Positions 4,547-5,405 of a DNA stretch of 5,405 nucleotides are shown piece after piece. The stretch comes from Acidobacteriota bacterium (GTDB lineage Bacteria > Acidobacteriota > Terriglobia > Terriglobales > Acidobacteriaceae): the NCBI GenBank assembly GCA_003225595.1, contig QIAR01000447.1:1-5405 (forward strand). Reading direction: 5' to 3'. The notes beneath the pieces are model-generated. The model had not been told where the DNA came from, did no database searches, and saw nothing but the letters and a program-made list of their open reading frames with translations. The translations under genes and the position numbers were made by a program. The first letter of the stretch is position 1, and the number at the start of each line of letters is the position of its first letter.

Positions 4547-5405
4547 GTGAAGCGTGCTCTCTGCCTCGCTGTTCTACTCTGCGCCCTCGCGGGCACTCTA
4601 TTTTGGGCACGAGAGCGCTTCCAGCCTACCCAAATACCGCTCCCGACAAGCAAGCAACTGACGGTCCCCGTTCCGGGCAGGGTCGGCAGGCTGAATAGCT
4701 TTCCCGCCACCATTGCCCTCAGCCCTGACGGGCACTACGCTGCGATACTAAACGACGGCTACGGCACCCAGGAATCCGGTGGGCGCCAGTCCATCTCTGT
4801 TCTGGATCTCAAAACAAATCAGATCGCTGATTTCCCTGACGATCGCTTTTCCGAAGATGCCCACCAGAGCTATTTCCTTGGATTGGCCTTCAGCGCGAAC
4901 GGTGATCAGCTTTACGCTTCGGTTGGATCCATAACCGACCCAACCGGCGAAAAGCCCGGCGATTTGGGCAACGGCATTGCGGTTTACAGTTTCCGAGACG
5001 GCAAGGTTGCGCCCGAGCGCTTTATGAAAATCCCGCCTCAGAAGCTTGCGGCCGGGAAAAAAATCGCATTCGGTCTGCGTAACGCTCGCGCTGGGACTGC
5101 CATTCCGTACCCTGCCGGGCTTGCTCTAATCCAAAGCGGCGGTGGCGAAAAGCTTCTGGTGGCGAACAATCTTTCCGACAACGTCGTACTTCTGGATCCC
5201 ACGAGTGGTCGCACACTTCAAGAATTCGATCTCAGCACCAGCAATCTGGTGCCGTCCTCGTTCCCCTACACCCTGGTCGCTTCCCGCGACGGTCGCCGCG
5301 CCTGGTGCAGTCTCTGGAACTCCTCGCGTGTGGCTGAACTCGACATCACCAACGGAAAAGTCGTCCGCTGGATCCCGTTCCTTGGGTCTAAAGATCCTAT
5401 TGCTC
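4547..5405 (+). CDS. Secreted YncE-like beta-propeller protein, probably fused to an alkaline phosphatase-type domain (3' part outside window)
   Basis: The frame is open from GTG 4547 to the window edge, giving 286 residues without a stop. Residues 1-21 (KRALCLAVLLCALAGTLFWA) look like a signal peptide or signal anchor. Cys12 is preceded by Leu, so it is not a good lipobox. Propeller blades follow: IALSPDGHYAAILND...SISVLDL (56-88), LAFSANGDQLYASVG...GIAVYSF (113-149), LALIQSGGGEKLLVANNLSDNVVLLD (192-217) and LVASRDGRRAWCSLWNSSRVAELDI (243-267). Each shows the SPDG, then vANn-sdnV-lLD rhythm of YVTN/YncE repeats. In Acidobacteriota such a propeller often forms the N-terminal half of a roughly 800-residue protein ending in an alkaline-phosphatase-superfamily hydrolase. 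Closeness to pst-phoU makes that reading attractive, but the catalytic part is not in view. It could also be a stand-alone propeller. A 226-nt gap to phoU suggests its own promoter. Confidence 0.8.
   Translation, partial: MKRALCLAVLLCALAGTLFWARERFQPTQIPLPTSKQLTVPVPGRVGRLNSFPATIALSPDGHYAAILNDGYGTQESGGRQSISVLDLKTNQIADFPDDRFSEDAHQSYFLGLAFSANGDQLYASVGSITDPTGEKPGDLGNGIAVYSFRDGKVAPERFMKIPPQKLAAGKKIAFGLRNARAGTAIPYPAGLALIQSGGGEKLLVANNLSDNVVLLDPTSGRTLQEFDLSTSNLVPSSFPYTLVASRDGRRAWCSLWNSSRVAELDITNGKVVRWIPFLGSKDPIA

Noticed and set aside
4547..4609. Lipoprotein signal in the propeller protein (Cys12)
   Set aside because: The residue before Cys12 is Leu, whereas a lipobox needs a small residue (Gly, Ala or Ser) there. 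A standard signal peptide or anchor fits better.

Overview
The window carries a phosphate-specific transport (Pst) operon on the + strand: pstC (953-1987), pstA (1980-2870), pstB (2870-3628) and phoU (3628-4320). A small membrane protein of unknown function lies before it (369-791). After it comes the first third of a secreted YVTN/YncE-type beta-propeller protein (4547 to the window edge). The pst genes overlap by 8, 1 and 1 nt, so they almost certainly form one transcription and translation unit. No RNA gene, CRISPR array or transposase is visible. The moderately GC-rich coding sequence, the small membrane protein with an N-terminal RPIGVTV motif, and the propeller protein next to pst all suggest a soil Acidobacteriota (Terriglobia-like) genome. 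That placement is inferred from family resemblance and was not searched.

Region by region: 1-368 has no credible gene but is rich in structure. It holds a Pho-box-like promoter (35-67), then a hairpin-forming inverted repeat (95-171), then a 40-nt block (201-240). The promoter and the block recur, without the hairpin, directly upstream of and into pstC (885-1005). The pst control region therefore seems to exist in two copies, one of them interrupted by a dispersed-repeat-like element. 369-791 encodes the four-helix membrane protein. 792-952 is intergenic and holds the pst promoter copy. 953-4320 is the pst-phoU operon. 4321-4546 is intergenic with only weak dyads. From 4547 the propeller gene runs off the window.

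How the parts work together: PstC and PstA form the inner-membrane channel and PstB hydrolyses ATP to drive phosphate import. PhoU couples transporter state to the PhoR/PhoB regulators. The periplasmic phosphate-binding protein PstS and PhoR/PhoB are not in the window. The Pho-box-like repeats, two 7-mers with an 11-bp period set 9 nt before an extended -10, fit phosphate-starvation control. If the upstream copy is active, the small membrane protein would be induced together with pst. The most unusual material is this duplicated, partly interrupted control region and what it implies for the true start of pstC. The genes themselves are a known system, and I see no clear evidence for a wholly new one.
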